Shown here in pieces: positions 8,701 to 20,368 of a stretch of DNA of 64,000 bases. A program made the translations under genes and the position numbers. Within the stretch, counting starts at the first letter, position 1. The number at the start of each line of letters is the position of its first letter. Under the pieces are notes generated by a model. That model was not told the DNA's origin and did no database searches. It saw only the letters and a list, made by a program, of their open reading frames with translations. Source of the DNA: Thiorhodospira sibirica ATCC 700588 (GTDB taxonomy: Bacteria > Pseudomonadota > Gammaproteobacteria > Ectothiorhodospirales > Ectothiorhodospiraceae); the NCBI RefSeq assembly GCF_000227725.2, contig NZ_MU255056.1:2783828-2847827 (forward strand). The letters run 5' to 3'.

Positions 8701-9580
8701 GGTTATCCAGCGCCGTTCCCCACATCACCGCCTTTTTACCGCCGGCATTCATGGCGATATTGCCGCCGATGGTTGAGGCCTCCTGTGAGGTGGGGTCCAC
8801 CGCAAAGCTTAATGTATGCTGCGCGGCCAGATCAGCCACCCTGCGCGTGACTACCCCGGCCTCCACGCGCACCGTGGCCACCTGTGTGCTCACGCCCGGC
8901 AGATTCTCCCAGCGCACCGGCCCCAGGGCATCGAGCTTTTCGGTGTTAATCACCGCACTGTGTTCATCCAGCGGCACCGCACTGCCGGTATAGCCAGTCC
9001 CACCCCCGCGTGGAATCACCGTCAGCCCCAATTCAATACAGCCTGCGACCAGCGCCGCCATCTCGGCCTCCGTGTCGGGAGTCAACACCACAAAGGGCAG
9101 CTCCACCCGCCAGTCCGTGGCATCCGTGACATGCGACACCCTCGCAAAGCCATCAAAGCGGATATTATCGCGAGCGGTTGCCCGCGCCAGCCGCCGCAGG
9201 GTACGGATGCGCAAACTGCGCTGCGTGGGAAACCATTCCTCAAAACGGCGCACCGCCGCCCGGGCCTGCTGCGCCAGATCCAGGGCCTGCTCATTGCCAG
9301 CAGCGCGCACCACGATCTGATCCACACGATGATCCATCGCCTCCACCAGCAAGGCCAGACGCTTGCGATCACGCAGCAGATCATCTTGCAGATAGGGGTT
9401 GCGCATCACCGCCCACATATCCCCCAGTACCTCAAATAGCATACGCGCCGAAACCCCGGTGCGACGCTGGGAACGCAGGGCATTGAGCACTTCCCACATC
9501 GGCTCGCCCAGAAAGCGGATGACAATCTCTCGGTCAGAAAACGAGGTGTAGTTATAGGGGATTTCGCGGATACGTGGCAT
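5741..9580 (-). CDS. DUF3683 FAD-linked oxidase / Fe-S (CCG domain) oxidoreductase
   Basis: A 1279-residue multidomain respiratory-type dehydrogenase. The N-terminal DUF3683 region (about 1-150) leads into a PCMH-type FAD domain with [11 protein letters not shown] at 190-200 and [17 protein letters not shown] near 265-281. A FAD-linked oxidase C-domain follows to about 780. Two ferredoxin cysteine clusters come next ([11 protein letters not shown] near 810, [11 protein letters not shown] near 878). Two cysteine-rich CCG domains close the protein (GCGSER/CCGNP near 1023-1056, HDPCH/CCGEAG near 1150-1178), as in GlcF, LldE and heterodisulfide reductase subunits. The family resembles D-lactate or glycolate dehydrogenases that feed quinone, fused into one chain. 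The substrate is not determined. It stands alone, with 147 bases to the next gene. The ATG at 9580 matches the usual family N-terminus. Confidence 0.85.
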   Translation of the reverse strand: MPRIREIPYNYTSFSDREIVIRFLGEPMWEVLNALRSQRRTGVSARMLFEVLGDMWAVMRNPYLQDDLLRDRKRLALLVEAMDHRVDQIVVRAAGNEQALDLAQQARAAVRRFEEWFPTQRSLRIRTLRRLARATARDNIRFDGFARVSHVTDATDWRVELPFVVLTPDTEAEMAALVAGCIELGLTVIPRGGGTGYTGSAVPLDEHSAVINTEKLDALGPVRWENLPGVSTQVATVRVEAGVVTRRVADLAAQHTLSFAVDPTSQEASTIGGNIAMNAGGKKAVMWGTALDNLVSWRMVTPQATWIEVERLEHNLGKIHEQPQVRFRITHYGADGTTPEGSPQLLELPGSLFRHPGLGKDVTDKRLGDLPGVQKEGCDGLITSAVFVLHALPEHIRTICLEFYGDDLHEAVPAIVEIKNSLDQNPQVALFGLEHLDERYVRAVQYTPKGARGERPKMVLLADIAAADETAVEQAAAQTVALAQARNGEGFIAKSPEARQRFWSERARTAAIAAHTNAFKVNEDVVIPLEQLAAYSEGIERINIEQSLHNKLRMLAEMQDALRGELPELNAWRMESSAEDHRWLQTKVDAALAHLHTVAARWQEVLDHLDAPADAHETLLQAYELKNRHPQDRLIHLLLRRSLRISYRQEVEGVLADLFEGQTLAPIRQRLAEIHAKVLTSRLFVALHMHAGDGNVHTNIPVNSNDYLMMQEAERIVERVMHLARSLGGVISGEHGIGLTKMHYQSPDRVADFVSYKQRIDPQGHFNRGKLLPGSGLARAYTPSLRLVQQEALILEQSALGEINNQVKDCLRCGKCKPLCSTHVPRASLLYSPRNKILASGMITEAFLYEEQTRRGVSRQHFKALNDLADHCTVCHKCKPPCPVKIDFGDVTIQIRTALKNRGKRDFKATAYASMSFLNIQAPMPIKLMRKLLIEWGYAGQRVGHHLFRQLRLLGVVKRPPATTGKAPLPAQVVHFLGKPMPADLPPRTLRAQLSLEDASQVAIIRDSHKLSEDSEAVFYFPGCGSERLFSQIGLATLAMLYDLGVQTVLPPGYLCCGNPQLASGDQAKGLAITMENRVLFHRLANTLNYLDIKTVLVSCGTCMDQLLHYEFEQIFAGCRLLDIHEYLMEKGVVLPAAAREACEYLYHDPCHTPMKTYAPQRVASALIGKPVMLSDRCCGEAGTFAISRPDIATQVRFRKEEAIKQGMAQIGKNTAPLPRMKLLTSCPACQQGLARYRHDTGLQTDYIVVELAQHRLGAHWQNSFVDRVLAGGIERVLL

Positions 9581-9727
9581 GGTCAGTGGCTAAGGCTCGT
9601 CTGTGGTAGGAAAAGCGCCTAATAATACCACTTCAAAGCCCGCTTGGCCTTGCCGAGTTTGTGCAAACAGCAATTGCAAACTTGAACGATAAAAATCCTT
9701 TAAGGCTCATCCGCACGCCACCGGTGT

Positions 9728-11262
<1,535 letters not shown>

Positions 11263-11304
11263 GCGTGCGGCGCGGTTTGTGTCCGGCGCTGGGTGCTTTG
11301 ATTG

Positions 11305-13491
11305 ATGTCTCACCAAGGGTTTGCGCAAGTGAGGCTACAGCCCTTGCTGGCTGGGCTGCTGGCCGGGATTGTGGGACTGGTGCTGCTGTTGGGCGGGATT
11401 GAGCAGTGGCGGCATCGTCAGCAGGAGCAGGTGCGCGCCGAGGTGCTTCATGAGCTGTCGCGTATCCGCGCACGCATTGAAGGCGAGATGAATGCCACGG
11501 TGCATCTGACCTCAGCGCTGGCGGCCTATGTCTCGCTGAATCCTGCCTTATCCGTGACTGAATTTGAGCTGATGGCCGCCTATTTGATGCAGCGGCGCCG
11601 CCATGTGATCCGCAATTTCACCCTCGCCCCGGATAATATCATCCGCTATGTCTACCCCTTACAAGGCAATGAGGCCGCCATGGGCCTTGATTTGTTGCGG
11701 CACAGCGAACAATCCTCCTCTGTAGCGCGGGCGATGGCCACGCAGGAAACGGTCCTGGCAGGGCCTTGGTTGCTCGCACAAGGGACGGAGGCGCTGCTGA
11801 TCCGCACGCCGATTTTTTATCTGCCGGAGCCGGGTGCAGACGGTGATGCCGCCCGTCAGGAACACCGTTACTGGGGGCTTGCAAGTGTCCCGGTGGATAT
11901 GCCGACCTTTTATCGGGAGGTGGGACTGGAGCATCTGCCCTTGCGCCTGGCCATTCGTGGACGCGATGGTTTGGGCGAGGATGGCGCGGTGTTTTTTGGC
12001 GAGGCGCGTTTATTCGAGCCACAGGCTAAAAGTCTGCGCCAGAGTGTGGAATTGCTCGGTGGGCGCTGGGAGCTGGCGGCTGAGCCATTGCCCGGCTGGA
12101 AAGAGGCGGTGCGCCAGTATCCGGGCTGGACCGGACCGGCTTTATTGCTGATGGTGATGTGTGGTCTTTTGACCTGGAAGTTTTTTGACCAGACACTGCG
12201 GATTCGCGAGGCCGGGCACAAGTACCGCAGCTTGATTGAGCATCTCAGCGATGGTGCCTGCATCATTCAGGATGGCCGACTGCGCTATGTCAATCCGCGC
12301 ATGAGTGTGATTTCCGGCTATCCGCCCGGTGAGTTGCTGGATCGCCCCTTGCATAATCTGATTGTAGAAGGTGATCGTAACACCTTGAGTCGGGCTGATT
12401 TGACGGCCTTATCCACCAGTCAGCAAGAGGTACGGGAATATGAGCTGCGGCTACGGCGTCGGGATCAGGAACCTTTGTATGTGCGTCTGAATGTGGCCGG
12501 CATCAGCTGGGAGGGGCGCCCTGCGGTGTTGGCCACGGTGACTGATATTGATGATCGCACCCGTTTGTTGCAGATGTTGCACGCCACTACCGAGCGCCTG
12601 CATGCCTTGATCAGTGCGCTGCCGGATGTGGCCTTTGTGGTGGATGAGCAGGGGTGCTATATCGAGTCCTTTGGCGGCCATGAGACTTTGCTGTATCAGC
12701 GTTCGCGCAAGTCATACGGACGCTACATCCGTGATATTTTCCCCGCAGAAACCGCCGAGCGTTTTATGGCGGTGATTCGCAGCGCGCTGGACACCCAAAG
12801 CCTGCAAACCATTGAATATCCGCTGCGCCTGAAGCCTGGAGAGCGCGTGTCCAGCAACGGCCAGGGGGAAGACCTGCAATGGTTTGAGGGGCGTGTGGTG
12901 CCGTTGCAGTATCGTCAATCCAGCGATGTGCAGCTGGTGTTGTGGCTGGCCTTTAATATCACCCAGCGCAAACAGGCCGAAGATCATATCCGCTATATGG
13001 CCTTGCATGATAACCTCACCGGCTTGCCCAACCGGCGTTTGTTCCGTGATTGCTTTGATAAAAGTCTGCACTGCGCCCGTGATAAAGCCAGTGAAATGGC
13101 TTTGATGTTTCTTGATCTGGATGATTTTAAACCGATCAACGACAGCCTTGGGCACGAAGCCGGGGATAAGGTATTACAAGAGATTGCCCGCCGCCTCAAG
13201 GCCCAGTTACACGGCGAGGAGGTGGCCGCCCGCGTCGGCGGGGATGAATTTGTGGTGTTAATCCAGCATCTGCCGCATCTGCAGGCCATCGAGCACCGCG
13301 CCCAGGCCATCGTACAGGCGATAAACACGCCGGTCTGGCTGGATGGGCACTGTTGTCAGGTGGGTGTAAGCATCGGCATCAGCCGCTATCCCTATCATGG
13401 CGAAGATTTTCAGGGCCTTCTGCAAATCGCCGATGAGGCCTTATACCTCGCCAAAGCCCAAGGCAAGAATCATTTCATGGTCGCGCCTTGA
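11305..13491 (+). CDS. CHASE-PAS-PAS-GGDEF membrane diguanylate cyclase
   Basis: A 728-residue sensor. An N-terminal transmembrane helix (about 14-32) and a second one near 275-292 flank a periplasmic CHASE-type domain. Two PAS regions follow (about 300-420 and 430-560). The C-terminal GGDEF domain has an intact RVGGDEFVVL active-site loop and DNLTGLPNRRLF at its start, so c-di-GMP synthesis is likely. No EAL domain is present. The ATG at 11305 is preferred over the TTG immediately before it. The gene follows gmk on the same strand after a short gap and may be cotranscribed. The CHASE ligand is unknown. Confidence 0.88.
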   Translation: MSHQGFAQVRLQPLLAGLLAGIVGLVLLLGGIEQWRHRQQEQVRAEVLHELSRIRARIEGEMNATVHLTSALAAYVSLNPALSVTEFELMAAYLMQRRRHVIRNFTLAPDNIIRYVYPLQGNEAAMGLDLLRHSEQSSSVARAMATQETVLAGPWLLAQGTEALLIRTPIFYLPEPGADGDAARQEHRYWGLASVPVDMPTFYREVGLEHLPLRLAIRGRDGLGEDGAVFFGEARLFEPQAKSLRQSVELLGGRWELAAEPLPGWKEAVRQYPGWTGPALLLMVMCGLLTWKFFDQTLRIREAGHKYRSLIEHLSDGACIIQDGRLRYVNPRMSVISGYPPGELLDRPLHNLIVEGDRNTLSRADLTALSTSQQEVREYELRLRRRDQEPLYVRLNVAGISWEGRPAVLATVTDIDDRTRLLQMLHATTERLHALISALPDVAFVVDEQGCYIESFGGHETLLYQRSRKSYGRYIRDIFPAETAERFMAVIRSALDTQSLQTIEYPLRLKPGERVSSNGQGEDLQWFEGRVVPLQYRQSSDVQLVLWLAFNITQRKQAEDHIRYMALHDNLTGLPNRRLFRDCFDKSLHCARDKASEMALMFLDLDDFKPINDSLGHEAGDKVLQEIARRLKAQLHGEEVAARVGGDEFVVLIQHLPHLQAIEHRAQAIVQAINTPVWLDGHCCQVGVSIGISRYPYHGEDFQGLLQIADEALYLAKAQGKNHFMVAP

Positions 13492-13552
13492 GGGGATGAT
13501 TTAACACACTCGCCTTCTCAATCACACTCAACGGCCTTTGAAAGCACTGCTT

Positions 13553-15094
13553 ATGTCCCTGTCATCGTTGTTATCCCGTTGGCCCTTGCATCCCCTGTAT
13601 CCTGCGCTGCGCTATGTACTGGCGTTAATATGCGGTGTCGGGCTGGTGTTTAGTTTTGCGCCGTATGCGCAGCGTCCCTTGGCGGTGCTGTGTTTATTGC
13701 CGCTGTTTTGGCTGTGGGGGCAGGCACCGCGCCGCCAGGCGATGGGCCTGGGCTATGCCTTTGGCTTAGGATTTTTCGGGGCGGGGGTGTCGTGGGTTTA
13801 TTACAGCCTGCATCTGTTTGGTGAGGCCATCGCGCCACTGGCGGCCCTGCTAACCGCCCTGTTTGTGGCCTTTCTGGCGCTGTATCCGGCCCTGCTGGGA
13901 GCCGTGATTGCCTCTCTGCGTCCGCGCCATCAGGGGCTGACCTGGCTGCTCGTGATCCCCGCCCTCTGGGTCTTATTTGAATGGTGGCGCGGCTGGTTTT
14001 TGACCGGCTTTCCCTGGCTGTTATTAGGACATTCGCAGGTGGATACGCCGTTAGGAGGCTATGCGCCGGTCTTGGGGGTCTATGGGGTCAGTCTGCTGGT
14101 AGCAACCCTGGCCGGGGCGCTGGTGTGGGGACTCAATGATATTAAACGCCGCGCCTTACCCGCAGCGGCGCTGGTGGCGCTGATCTGGGCCGGGGGCTAT
14201 GGCTTGCAGATGCGCGCATGGACACAGCCGGATGCCGTGTCGTTGCAGGTGGCCTTATTGCAGGGCAATGTGGCCCAGGAAACCAAGTGGCAGGCCGAAG
14301 GGCTGGAAATATCCATGGCGGTGTATGCCGAGCTACATCAGCAGGCCCTGGGCAGTGATCTGATTGTGTGGCCGGAAACCGCGATTCCGACCTTTTATGA
14401 TGAAATCCTGGAAGATTATCTGTTGCCGCTGGCTGAACAGGCCCGCGCCCACGGCGGTGAAACGCTGGTCGGCATTTTTGTCTACGAACCGTTACGCCAG
14501 CATATATACAACAGCATCGTGCATCTCGGAGGCAGTCCCTATGTCTATGCCCCACATGCCTATCACAAGCGCCATCTGGTGCCCTTTGGAGAATACCTGC
14601 CGGGGCGCTCGCTGTTAATGTGGCTCAATGCCTGGCTGGAGATTCCGATGTCAGATCTGGATGTCGGAACGGCAGCACCGGTGCTGACGGTGGGCGAGAT
14701 CCCACTCGGTTTGTCGGTGTGCTATGAAGGCGCCTTTGGTGAGCAGGTGATTGAGGCCCTGCCACAGGCCCGTGTGCTGGTTAACGTCAGTAACGATGCC
14801 TGGTTTGGTGATTCCATCGCCCCTCATCAACATCTGGAAATTGCCAGAATGCGCAGCCTGGAAACCGGCCGCCCCATGTTGCGGGCGACCAATACCGGAA
14901 TCTCGGCGGTGATTGATTATGATGGCCGCCTCATCGCCCGCTCACCGCAATTCACCACGCATCTGCTGCAGGCTGAAATTTACCCGCGCCAAGGCGCAAC
15001 GCCCTACAGCAAGCTAAGCAACATGCCGGTGCTTGGCTGGCTGTTTACCGTGCTCGGTGGCTTGCTGTGGTGGCGCTGGCGGCGGGGTCAGTAG
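13553..15094 (+). CDS. lnt: Apolipoprotein N-acyltransferase
   Basis: A 513-residue inner-membrane enzyme that N-acylates the lipid-modified cysteine of lipoproteins, the last step of their maturation. The N-terminal half has about six to eight transmembrane helices. The C-terminal nitrilase domain shows the Glu-Lys-Cys triad: Glu in IVWPETAIP, Lys in YHKRHLVPFGEYLPGR and Cys in LSVCYEGAFG. A final transmembrane segment ends the protein. The usual upstream partner corC/ybeX is not adjacent. The ATG at 13553 was chosen; a TTG 15 bases earlier is an alternative and neither has a clear ribosome-binding site. Confidence 0.94.
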   Translation: MSLSSLLSRWPLHPLYPALRYVLALICGVGLVFSFAPYAQRPLAVLCLLPLFWLWGQAPRRQAMGLGYAFGLGFFGAGVSWVYYSLHLFGEAIAPLAALLTALFVAFLALYPALLGAVIASLRPRHQGLTWLLVIPALWVLFEWWRGWFLTGFPWLLLGHSQVDTPLGGYAPVLGVYGVSLLVATLAGALVWGLNDIKRRALPAAALVALIWAGGYGLQMRAWTQPDAVSLQVALLQGNVAQETKWQAEGLEISMAVYAELHQQALGSDLIVWPETAIPTFYDEILEDYLLPLAEQARAHGGETLVGIFVYEPLRQHIYNSIVHLGGSPYVYAPHAYHKRHLVPFGEYLPGRSLLMWLNAWLEIPMSDLDVGTAAPVLTVGEIPLGLSVCYEGAFGEQVIEALPQARVLVNVSNDAWFGDSIAPHQHLEIARMRSLETGRPMLRATNTGISAVIDYDGRLIARSPQFTTHLLQAEIYPRQGATPYSKLSNMPVLGWLFTVLGGLLWWRWRRGQ

Positions 15095-15145
15095 GGTGAC
15101 CTGAAACACAAGCCGCCCTGTGTGAGAGCTTACACCTAGCAAAAC

Positions 15146-17992
15146 TTAGCCGCAGCTCCCCAGGGCGCCGCAGGCTGTACAAAAATCGCAGCCATCGCGT
15201 TTGATGACGCTGTAATTCCCGCACTCATGGCAGCGCTTGCCGGCGGCCTCGATGGTTTCCATGGCACCGACGGAGCGGCGCATGGGGATGATATTTTCCT
15301 CTTCGTCGATTTCTACGGCGCCCATCGGGTTCACCGGGTAGCCGTCTTCGTCGAGAATGCTCAGCATGGCGTAGCGGTGCATGATCAAACGGGCCATGTA
15401 GGAGACCGTCGAAGGGTAGTTTTCCTGCCGGGATTCACCGGGGACACGGGCCATGAAATCGCCGCGTGACTCGGCATAATCCAGCAATTGGCGCAGCTTG
15501 CCACCCAGCCAGGCCGGATCGATGACCCGCATATCATAGGACAGGCTTTTGCTCAGACCGTCGAGCACATGCGGGTAATGTCCCGATAACCACAGCGAAT
15601 AGGGGCGCCGCTGGCCGGTAGGCAATACCAGCTCTTTGAGTCCCATGACAAAATCATCGCCGGTCACCGGGTTATAGACATCCACCGTCCACGCCAGCGT
15701 GCCATCCGGCCCGGTTTTGGGTTCTTTGAGGCTCATCAGGGCATCCAGTACCGGGGTCTCGCCCATGTGTTCAAAAGAACCCAGCTCATGACAACGCCAT
15801 TTCACCAGTTTGGCAAACCCGGCCACCAGCGAAGGCACCCGCACCTCGCGCCCTTCCGGCGGCATCTGCAGATAAAAGCCGTCATTGCCGTGGGTGCGCT
15901 CCAGGCTTTCCAGCTTGGTTTTCAGCCAGCCCCGATCATTACAGCGCATGTCCATACTCAGCGATTTAGCCAGCGCTCCCAGGCCGCGTGGCTGCTCAGC
16001 GCCATTGACCCAGACCTCGAAGGGATAGCGGTGACTGTTTTCCACATGGCCGATAAACACCGCAAAATGATGCCCGTGCGGATGTTCCACCATATAGGTC
16101 CAGGCCGGATTGCCGGATGGAAAGCTGGGGCGCTTGCGCCAGCGCAGGGTGGCCAGTGCCGGTTCCGGGACTTTTTTCAAAGTGATGCGCCGGTCGGGAT
16201 CGGATTGATCCAGATCTGCAGCGGGCTCCGGGGTATTGGTTGACAGCACCGCGCCGGTGACACTGTTGGGTCTATACGTCGCCAAACCCTTGGCATAGCC
16301 GCCAGCAAAAGCCAGGGTGTAGAGATCCTGAAAATCCTTGAAGGGGTAATTTTCCGGGACGTTGACGGTTTTGCTGATCGCCGTATCAATAAAGGGCGCC
16401 ACCGCCTGCACCATCGCCAGATGATCGCGTGCCGAAATCTCCAAAGCCGAGATAAAGGCATGGGGCAATTTGCTGACATCACCGCCGAGCTGACGATACA
16501 GGCGATAGGCATGATCTTCCACTTCGTACTCTTCCCAGCCGCCATCCTGGCGGCGTTTTTTACGGGTATAACTCCAGGCAAACGGCGGTTCAATGCCATT
16601 GCTGGCATTATCGGCATAGGCCAGACTCACCGTGCCGGTCGGCGCAATGGCGAGCAGATGGCTGTTTCTGATGCCATGCTGGCGGATCATGGCGCGGATA
16701 TCCTCGGGCAGGCGCTGACAAAAGCCGGAAGCCAGATACTTCCCGGCATCAAACAGCGGAAACGGCCCTTTCTCTTGGGCCAGCGCTACCGATGCACGAT
16801 AGGCCGTATCGCGCATCATCTGCGCAATGCGCGCCGCCATTTGCCGACCTTCATCGCTGTCATAGCGCAGCCCCAGCATGATTAGGGTATCTCCCAGACC
16901 CGTAAAACCCAGGCCGATACGACGCTTGGCGCGGGCCTCCTCTTTTTGCTGTGGCAAGGGCCAGAAGGTCACATCCAGCACGTTATCCAGCATCCGTACC
17001 GCCGTTTTCACCACGCCAGTGAACTCATTGCTCATAAAGCGGGCGGCGGAGGTAAAGGGCTTTTCCACGAAACGGGTCAGATTCACAGGCCCCAGGCAAC
17101 AACAGCCATAATCAGGCAAGGGCTCTTCTGCGCAGGGATTGGTGGCCTCGATGGTTTCGCAATAATGCAGATTATTATCCTCATTCATGCGATCGATGAA
17201 CAAAACCCCCGGCTCGGCATGGTCATAGGTGCTTTGCATGATTTTTTGCCACAGCTCCAGCGCGGGCACCGTGCGATAAATCCACAGACCATCTTCACGC
17301 TGTAAGGCCCCCTGCGCTTTGAGGGTTTCATTAGGCTCGGCCTGATGCACCAGCGCAAAGGCGGTCTCATTATGCACCGCCTCCATAAAGGCATTGGTCA
17401 CCCCGACACTGAGATTGAAATTGGTCAGCGCCCCGGCCTGGTCCTTGGCCTGGATAAACTCCTCAATATCCGGATGATCCACGCGCAACACGCCCATCTG
17501 CGCCCCCCGCCGCGCCCCCGCCGATTCCACCGTAGCGCACATCGCATCAAATATTTGCATGTACGACACCGGCCCGGAGGCGCTGGAGCGGGTGCCCTTC
17601 ACCTGCGCCCCGCGTGGCCGGATACGCGAAAAATCATAGCCCACGCCGCCACCCCGGCGCATGGTTTCGGCCGCCTCACGCAAGGCATCCATAATGCCCG
17701 GCTTGCCATCATGCTCGCCGCTCATGGCATCACCCACCGGCTGCACAAAGCAATTGATCAAGGTCGCTTGAATATCCGTGCCTGCCGCCGACATAATGCG
17801 CCCACCGCCGACAAAACCTGCCCGCAGTGCCTCCAGAAAAAGCGGCTCATAGCGCTCAGGCTCACGCTCTGCCGCCGCCAAGGCATGGGCGACGCGATGA
17901 AAAGTATCATCAGCTGTCTTTTCTTTGCCCTTGCAGTATTTTTCGGCAATAACTTCAAGCGAAATACGTTGCAGTTCAGCGGGAGTGTTCAT
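15146..17992 (-). CDS. nrdJ: Adenosylcobalamin-dependent ribonucleoside-diphosphate reductase (class II)
   Basis: A class II ribonucleotide reductase of about 948 residues that makes deoxyribonucleotides with a B12 radical and needs no oxygen. The catalytic barrel is visible in [25 protein letters not shown], the [21 protein letters not shown] region (cysteine site) and the [15 protein letters not shown] segment. A C-terminal TSCPD-type region follows. The protein ends in a cysteine-rich tail ([11 protein letters not shown]...CDFCTACG) typical of the redox-active or zinc-binding end. The ATG at 17992 gives the usual N-terminus; the frame is open upstream to 18202, but that part does not look like the family. 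Two NrdR-box-like sites lie about 215-260 bases upstream, with a long leader between. Confidence 0.93.
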   Translation of the reverse strand: MNTPAELQRISLEVIAEKYCKGKEKTADDTFHRVAHALAAAEREPERYEPLFLEALRAGFVGGGRIMSAAGTDIQATLINCFVQPVGDAMSGEHDGKPGIMDALREAAETMRRGGGVGYDFSRIRPRGAQVKGTRSSASGPVSYMQIFDAMCATVESAGARRGAQMGVLRVDHPDIEEFIQAKDQAGALTNFNLSVGVTNAFMEAVHNETAFALVHQAEPNETLKAQGALQREDGLWIYRTVPALELWQKIMQSTYDHAEPGVLFIDRMNEDNNLHYCETIEATNPCAEEPLPDYGCCCLGPVNLTRFVEKPFTSAARFMSNEFTGVVKTAVRMLDNVLDVTFWPLPQQKEEARAKRRIGLGFTGLGDTLIMLGLRYDSDEGRQMAARIAQMMRDTAYRASVALAQEKGPFPLFDAGKYLASGFCQRLPEDIRAMIRQHGIRNSHLLAIAPTGTVSLAYADNASNGIEPPFAWSYTRKKRRQDGGWEEYEVEDHAYRLYRQLGGDVSKLPHAFISALEISARDHLAMVQAVAPFIDTAISKTVNVPENYPFKDFQDLYTLAFAGGYAKGLATYRPNSVTGAVLSTNTPEPAADLDQSDPDRRITLKKVPEPALATLRWRKRPSFPSGNPAWTYMVEHPHGHHFAVFIGHVENSHRYPFEVWVNGAEQPRGLGALAKSLSMDMRCNDRGWLKTKLESLERTHGNDGFYLQMPPEGREVRVPSLVAGFAKLVKWRCHELGSFEHMGETPVLDALMSLKEPKTGPDGTLAWTVDVYNPVTGDDFVMGLKELVLPTGQRRPYSLWLSGHYPHVLDGLSKSLSYDMRVIDPAWLGGKLRQLLDYAESRGDFMARVPGESRQENYPSTVSYMARLIMHRYAMLSILDEDGYPVNPMGAVEIDEEENIIPMRRSVGAMETIEAAGKRCHECGNYSVIKRDGCDFCTACGALGSCG

Positions 17993-18206
17993 TGAGCGCA
18001 GATCATCCATTTGGGTTGAGTTTGATTGAGCGTGTTTACAAGATCGCCCCCTGACAACGACGTGCAAACCAGCAGCCTGGCAAACACAGACAGTCCCGCT
18101 TGCGCATTCATCACGAGGGTATGAGGCCTCGCCATGCAGCGCAAAAGGACACAGGGGTGATCTTTGCAACAGAGGAGTTTTAACGCCCTGAAAAGTGGGC
18201 AAAAAT

Positions 18207-18222
18207 ACAAGATATAGTTATT
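18207..18222 (-). promoter_or_regulatory. NrdR-box-like site, weaker of a pair
   Basis: The plus strand reads ACAAGATATAGTTATT, matching about 10 of 16 positions of the NrdR box (consensus about ACACWATATATWGWGT). It lies 29 bases from a better match, close to the roughly three-turn spacing of paired NrdR boxes. Confidence 0.45.
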
Positions 18223-18235
18223 TGGAACAGTGAAA

Positions 18236-18251
18236 ACACTATATATGGTAC
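18236..18251 (-). promoter_or_regulatory. NrdR-box-like operator upstream of nrdJ
   Basis: The plus strand reads ACACTATATATGGTAC, close to the NrdR consensus. NrdR represses ribonucleotide reductase genes when dATP is high. The position, upstream of nrdJ and paired with a weaker site, supports this role; nrdR itself is not in the window. Confidence 0.65.
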
Positions 18252-18683
18252 TTTAGGCCGAATACTAAATCCAGCCGACACTCGCCGCGTGGACGTGTCA
18301 CATGCCCATGCAGCCTTTGCTTTTCCAACAGATTCCAAACAGATAGCGCGCCTGTATTTAGCGAAAAAAATTAGCCGCACTACGCCGGCTGCTTGGTGCC
18401 AGGCCGATGCCTGGCGCTTCCCATTGGTAAGGGTGGTTGAGTGAGCGTGATGCATCAAGGTACACCCGTGCGCATCACCGAGAAAACCGCATGGAGCCAT
18501 CATGCGGTTTTCTACGTGCAATCCTGCCCAAGACGCCTCAAGGTCATGGTCAAAAAGGCTCCAGCAAGCCCGGTGTGCATCGCACATGTCATGGCCTTGA
18601 TGTGCGGGAATAGGATTTGAACCGTGCGTCGTCGGGCCTCGTTATGGTGAAGTTATGTCTGATAGGGAGACTGACGACACCCT
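18252..18683. other. Intergenic region between nrdJ and fliK
   Basis: About 430 bases without a convincing gene. It holds a hairpin GCCAGGC-cgat-GCCTGGC (18398-18415) and the 13-bp terminator hairpin at 18481-18513. A tRNA-like stretch near 18603-18625 does not fold as a tRNA. Confidence 0.6.
18481..18513 (-). terminator. Intrinsic terminator downstream of fliK
   Basis: AGAAAACCGCATG, loop of seven, CATGCGGTTTTCT: thirteen perfect pairs with a T4 tract inside the stem end on each strand. It lies about 170 bases past the fliK stop on the minus strand and may act in both directions. Confidence 0.6.
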
Positions 18684-20264
18684 CTAAACATAGGCATCCA
18701 CCAAGCCTTGTGCGATATGCACTGCAGGCCGTGAGCTATGCCCTTCCTCGGCAGAGCCACCCTGCGTGTGCGCCGATGATGAATCACTGCCGCGATCCCG
18801 CCCTTGGCCGCCGGTTTGATCCGCCCCTTGATCAGAGACATGCACATCGCCTAAATCAACGCCGCCTTCGGCAAACAGCTCGCGCAATCTTGGCATACTG
18901 GCATCAATGGCCTCACGGGTCAGGCTATGTGATGCCGTAAACTGAATATGTGCGCGCTGATCCTGATCCATACGAATGCGGATCTCGATGGGGCCAAGTT
19001 CTGGCGGATTCATCCGCAGCTCGGCGGACTGCATCCCTTGATTGACCATCCACATCAACCGTTGCCCCATCTGCTCACCCCACAAGGCTTGCTGCTGCAA
19101 CGGGGTGTTTAACTGAAAGACCGGCATTGATGGCGGGGTATTGAGTGAGCTGGTCTGCTGTGCGTTTAAAGTGGCGGCCTGGCTCAATGCAGCCAGTTCA
19201 TTAAAGCGCAGGATCATATTGCCTTGGGAGCGCTCTTGGGGGTCACGCTGGCTATCGGCATCCGTTTGACTGGAAAGATTTGCGGTGAGCATCATTTTGG
19301 ACAAATCCATCATGGCCGCTTTACTGGCCTGGGCGGGTGTCTCGGTCATGGTCAGTGGCGTTGCCGCCAGAGATAATCCATCACGCGCAGGCTGCCTGAG
19401 CAGGCCATCCGCATCCGCAGTGGCAGGCGCCGTTTGCGCCTGTGTACTGGCCTGATTTGCCAGCTGTGCGGCCAGCATGGCCTTGCTGATGTCCATCAAG
19501 GATACGTTTTTGTTGGTCGGCGCTGCCTCGGTTTCACCCAAGGCAAGGTAGCTCACCTGTCGAGGATCGATGACGGCCAACTCAGGCCGATTGAGCCCTG
19601 CCTGGCTACTGGCCTGGGCGGGTGTCTCGGTCATGGTCAGTGGCGTTGCCGCCAGAGATAATCCATCACGCGCAGGCTGCCTGAGCAGGCCATCCGCATC
19701 CGCAGTGGCAGGCGCCGTTTGCGCCTGTGTACTGGCCTGATTTGCCAGCTGTGCGGCCAGCATGGCCTTGCTGATGTCCATCAAGGATACGTTTTTGTTG
19801 GTCGGCGCTGCCTCGGTTTCACCCAAGGCAAGGTAGCTCACCTGTCGAGGATCGATGACGGCCAACTCAGGCCGATTGAGCCCTGCCTGGCCGTTCATCA
19901 ATGCAGTAAGGGCCTCTTGATTGGCTGACAGCAAGGCAGCTACCTCATCAGACCAGGCACCCAAGGGACTGAGCAAAGCCAAGGCATCGTGCAGGGCATG
20001 TGCGTTATCAAGTTCCTCTTGGCTTAATGGCAACTCAGGCGGCAACGCCTTGCCCTCAGGCGGCAAATCCTGACATATGGCTAAGCCCTGCAAGGCAATC
20101 TCTGGCGCCGCAGTGTGCGTTTCCAGGGCCTGCAAGTGGGCGCTGAAGGACAGCAACAGGCTATCATCGCCCTCTGCCGTGAGCGAATCGGATGACAAGG
20201 CCTTGATACCTTGCGGCGTCTGGCCTTGCAGGGCCAGGAAAAGCTGTGTCAGTGGCATGTTCAT
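18684..20264 (-). CDS. fliK: Flagellar hook-length control protein
   Basis: A protein of about 526 residues. The C-terminal Flg_hook domain (about 395-480) has the family core AELRMNPPELGPIEIRI and SLTREAIDASMPRLRELF, followed by a flexible Gly/Ser/Asp-rich tail. FliK is secreted as a molecular ruler and switches the flagellar export gate from hook to filament substrates. Residues about 125-219 and 220-314 are two copies of the same 95-residue segment, from an exact 285-bp tandem duplication, so the ruler region has been lengthened. The ATG at 20264 has GAGAAAG upstream; the frame is open further but unlike the family. No other flagellar gene is adjacent. It is divergent from gspK. Confidence 0.85.
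   Translation of the reverse strand: MNMPLTQLFLALQGQTPQGIKALSSDSLTAEGDDSLLLSFSAHLQALETHTAAPEIALQGLAICQDLPPEGKALPPELPLSQEELDNAHALHDALALLSPLGAWSDEVAALLSANQEALTALMNGQAGLNRPELAVIDPRQVSYLALGETEAAPTNKNVSLMDISKAMLAAQLANQASTQAQTAPATADADGLLRQPARDGLSLAATPLTMTETPAQASSQAGLNRPELAVIDPRQVSYLALGETEAAPTNKNVSLMDISKAMLAAQLANQASTQAQTAPATADADGLLRQPARDGLSLAATPLTMTETPAQASKAAMMDLSKMMLTANLSSQTDADSQRDPQERSQGNMILRFNELAALSQAATLNAQQTSSLNTPPSMPVFQLNTPLQQQALWGEQMGQRLMWMVNQGMQSAELRMNPPELGPIEIRIRMDQDQRAHIQFTASHSLTREAIDASMPRLRELFAEGGVDLGDVHVSDQGADQTGGQGRDRGSDSSSAHTQGGSAEEGHSSRPAVHIAQGLVDAYV
19322..19891 (-). repeat. Exact 285-bp tandem duplication inside fliK
   Basis: Copy one spans 19322-19606 and copy two 19607-19891. I see no base difference between them. 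The unit is 95 codons, so the frame is kept. Identity at silent positions points to a recent event or ongoing gene conversion. Confidence 0.92.
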
Positions 20265-20368
20265 GATACACTTTCTCGTTGAAGTGAAACGGTGACTTGC
20301 AGCACTACCAAGCAAGATATGTACCCGATCAATCACCATATAACTCGCCCACACCAGCCTGCCCGACC

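Noticed and set aside
17993-18235. Cobalamin riboswitch upstream of nrdJ
   Set aside because: I looked for the B12 box and the GGAA...GGTG core on the minus strand and found neither.
18180-18587. 135-codon minus-strand frame between nrdJ and fliK
   Set aside because: It runs through both the NrdR-box-like sites and the terminator hairpin and has no family-like sequence.
18600-18630. tRNA-like stretch (reverse complement GGTTCAAATCC followed by TATTCCCGC)
   Set aside because: The T-stem does not pair and no anticodon or D arm can be placed nearby. At most a worn tRNA end or chance similarity.
19322-19891. CRISPR-like repeat
   Set aside because: There are only two units of 285 bp, directly joined and in frame within fliK; no spacers.
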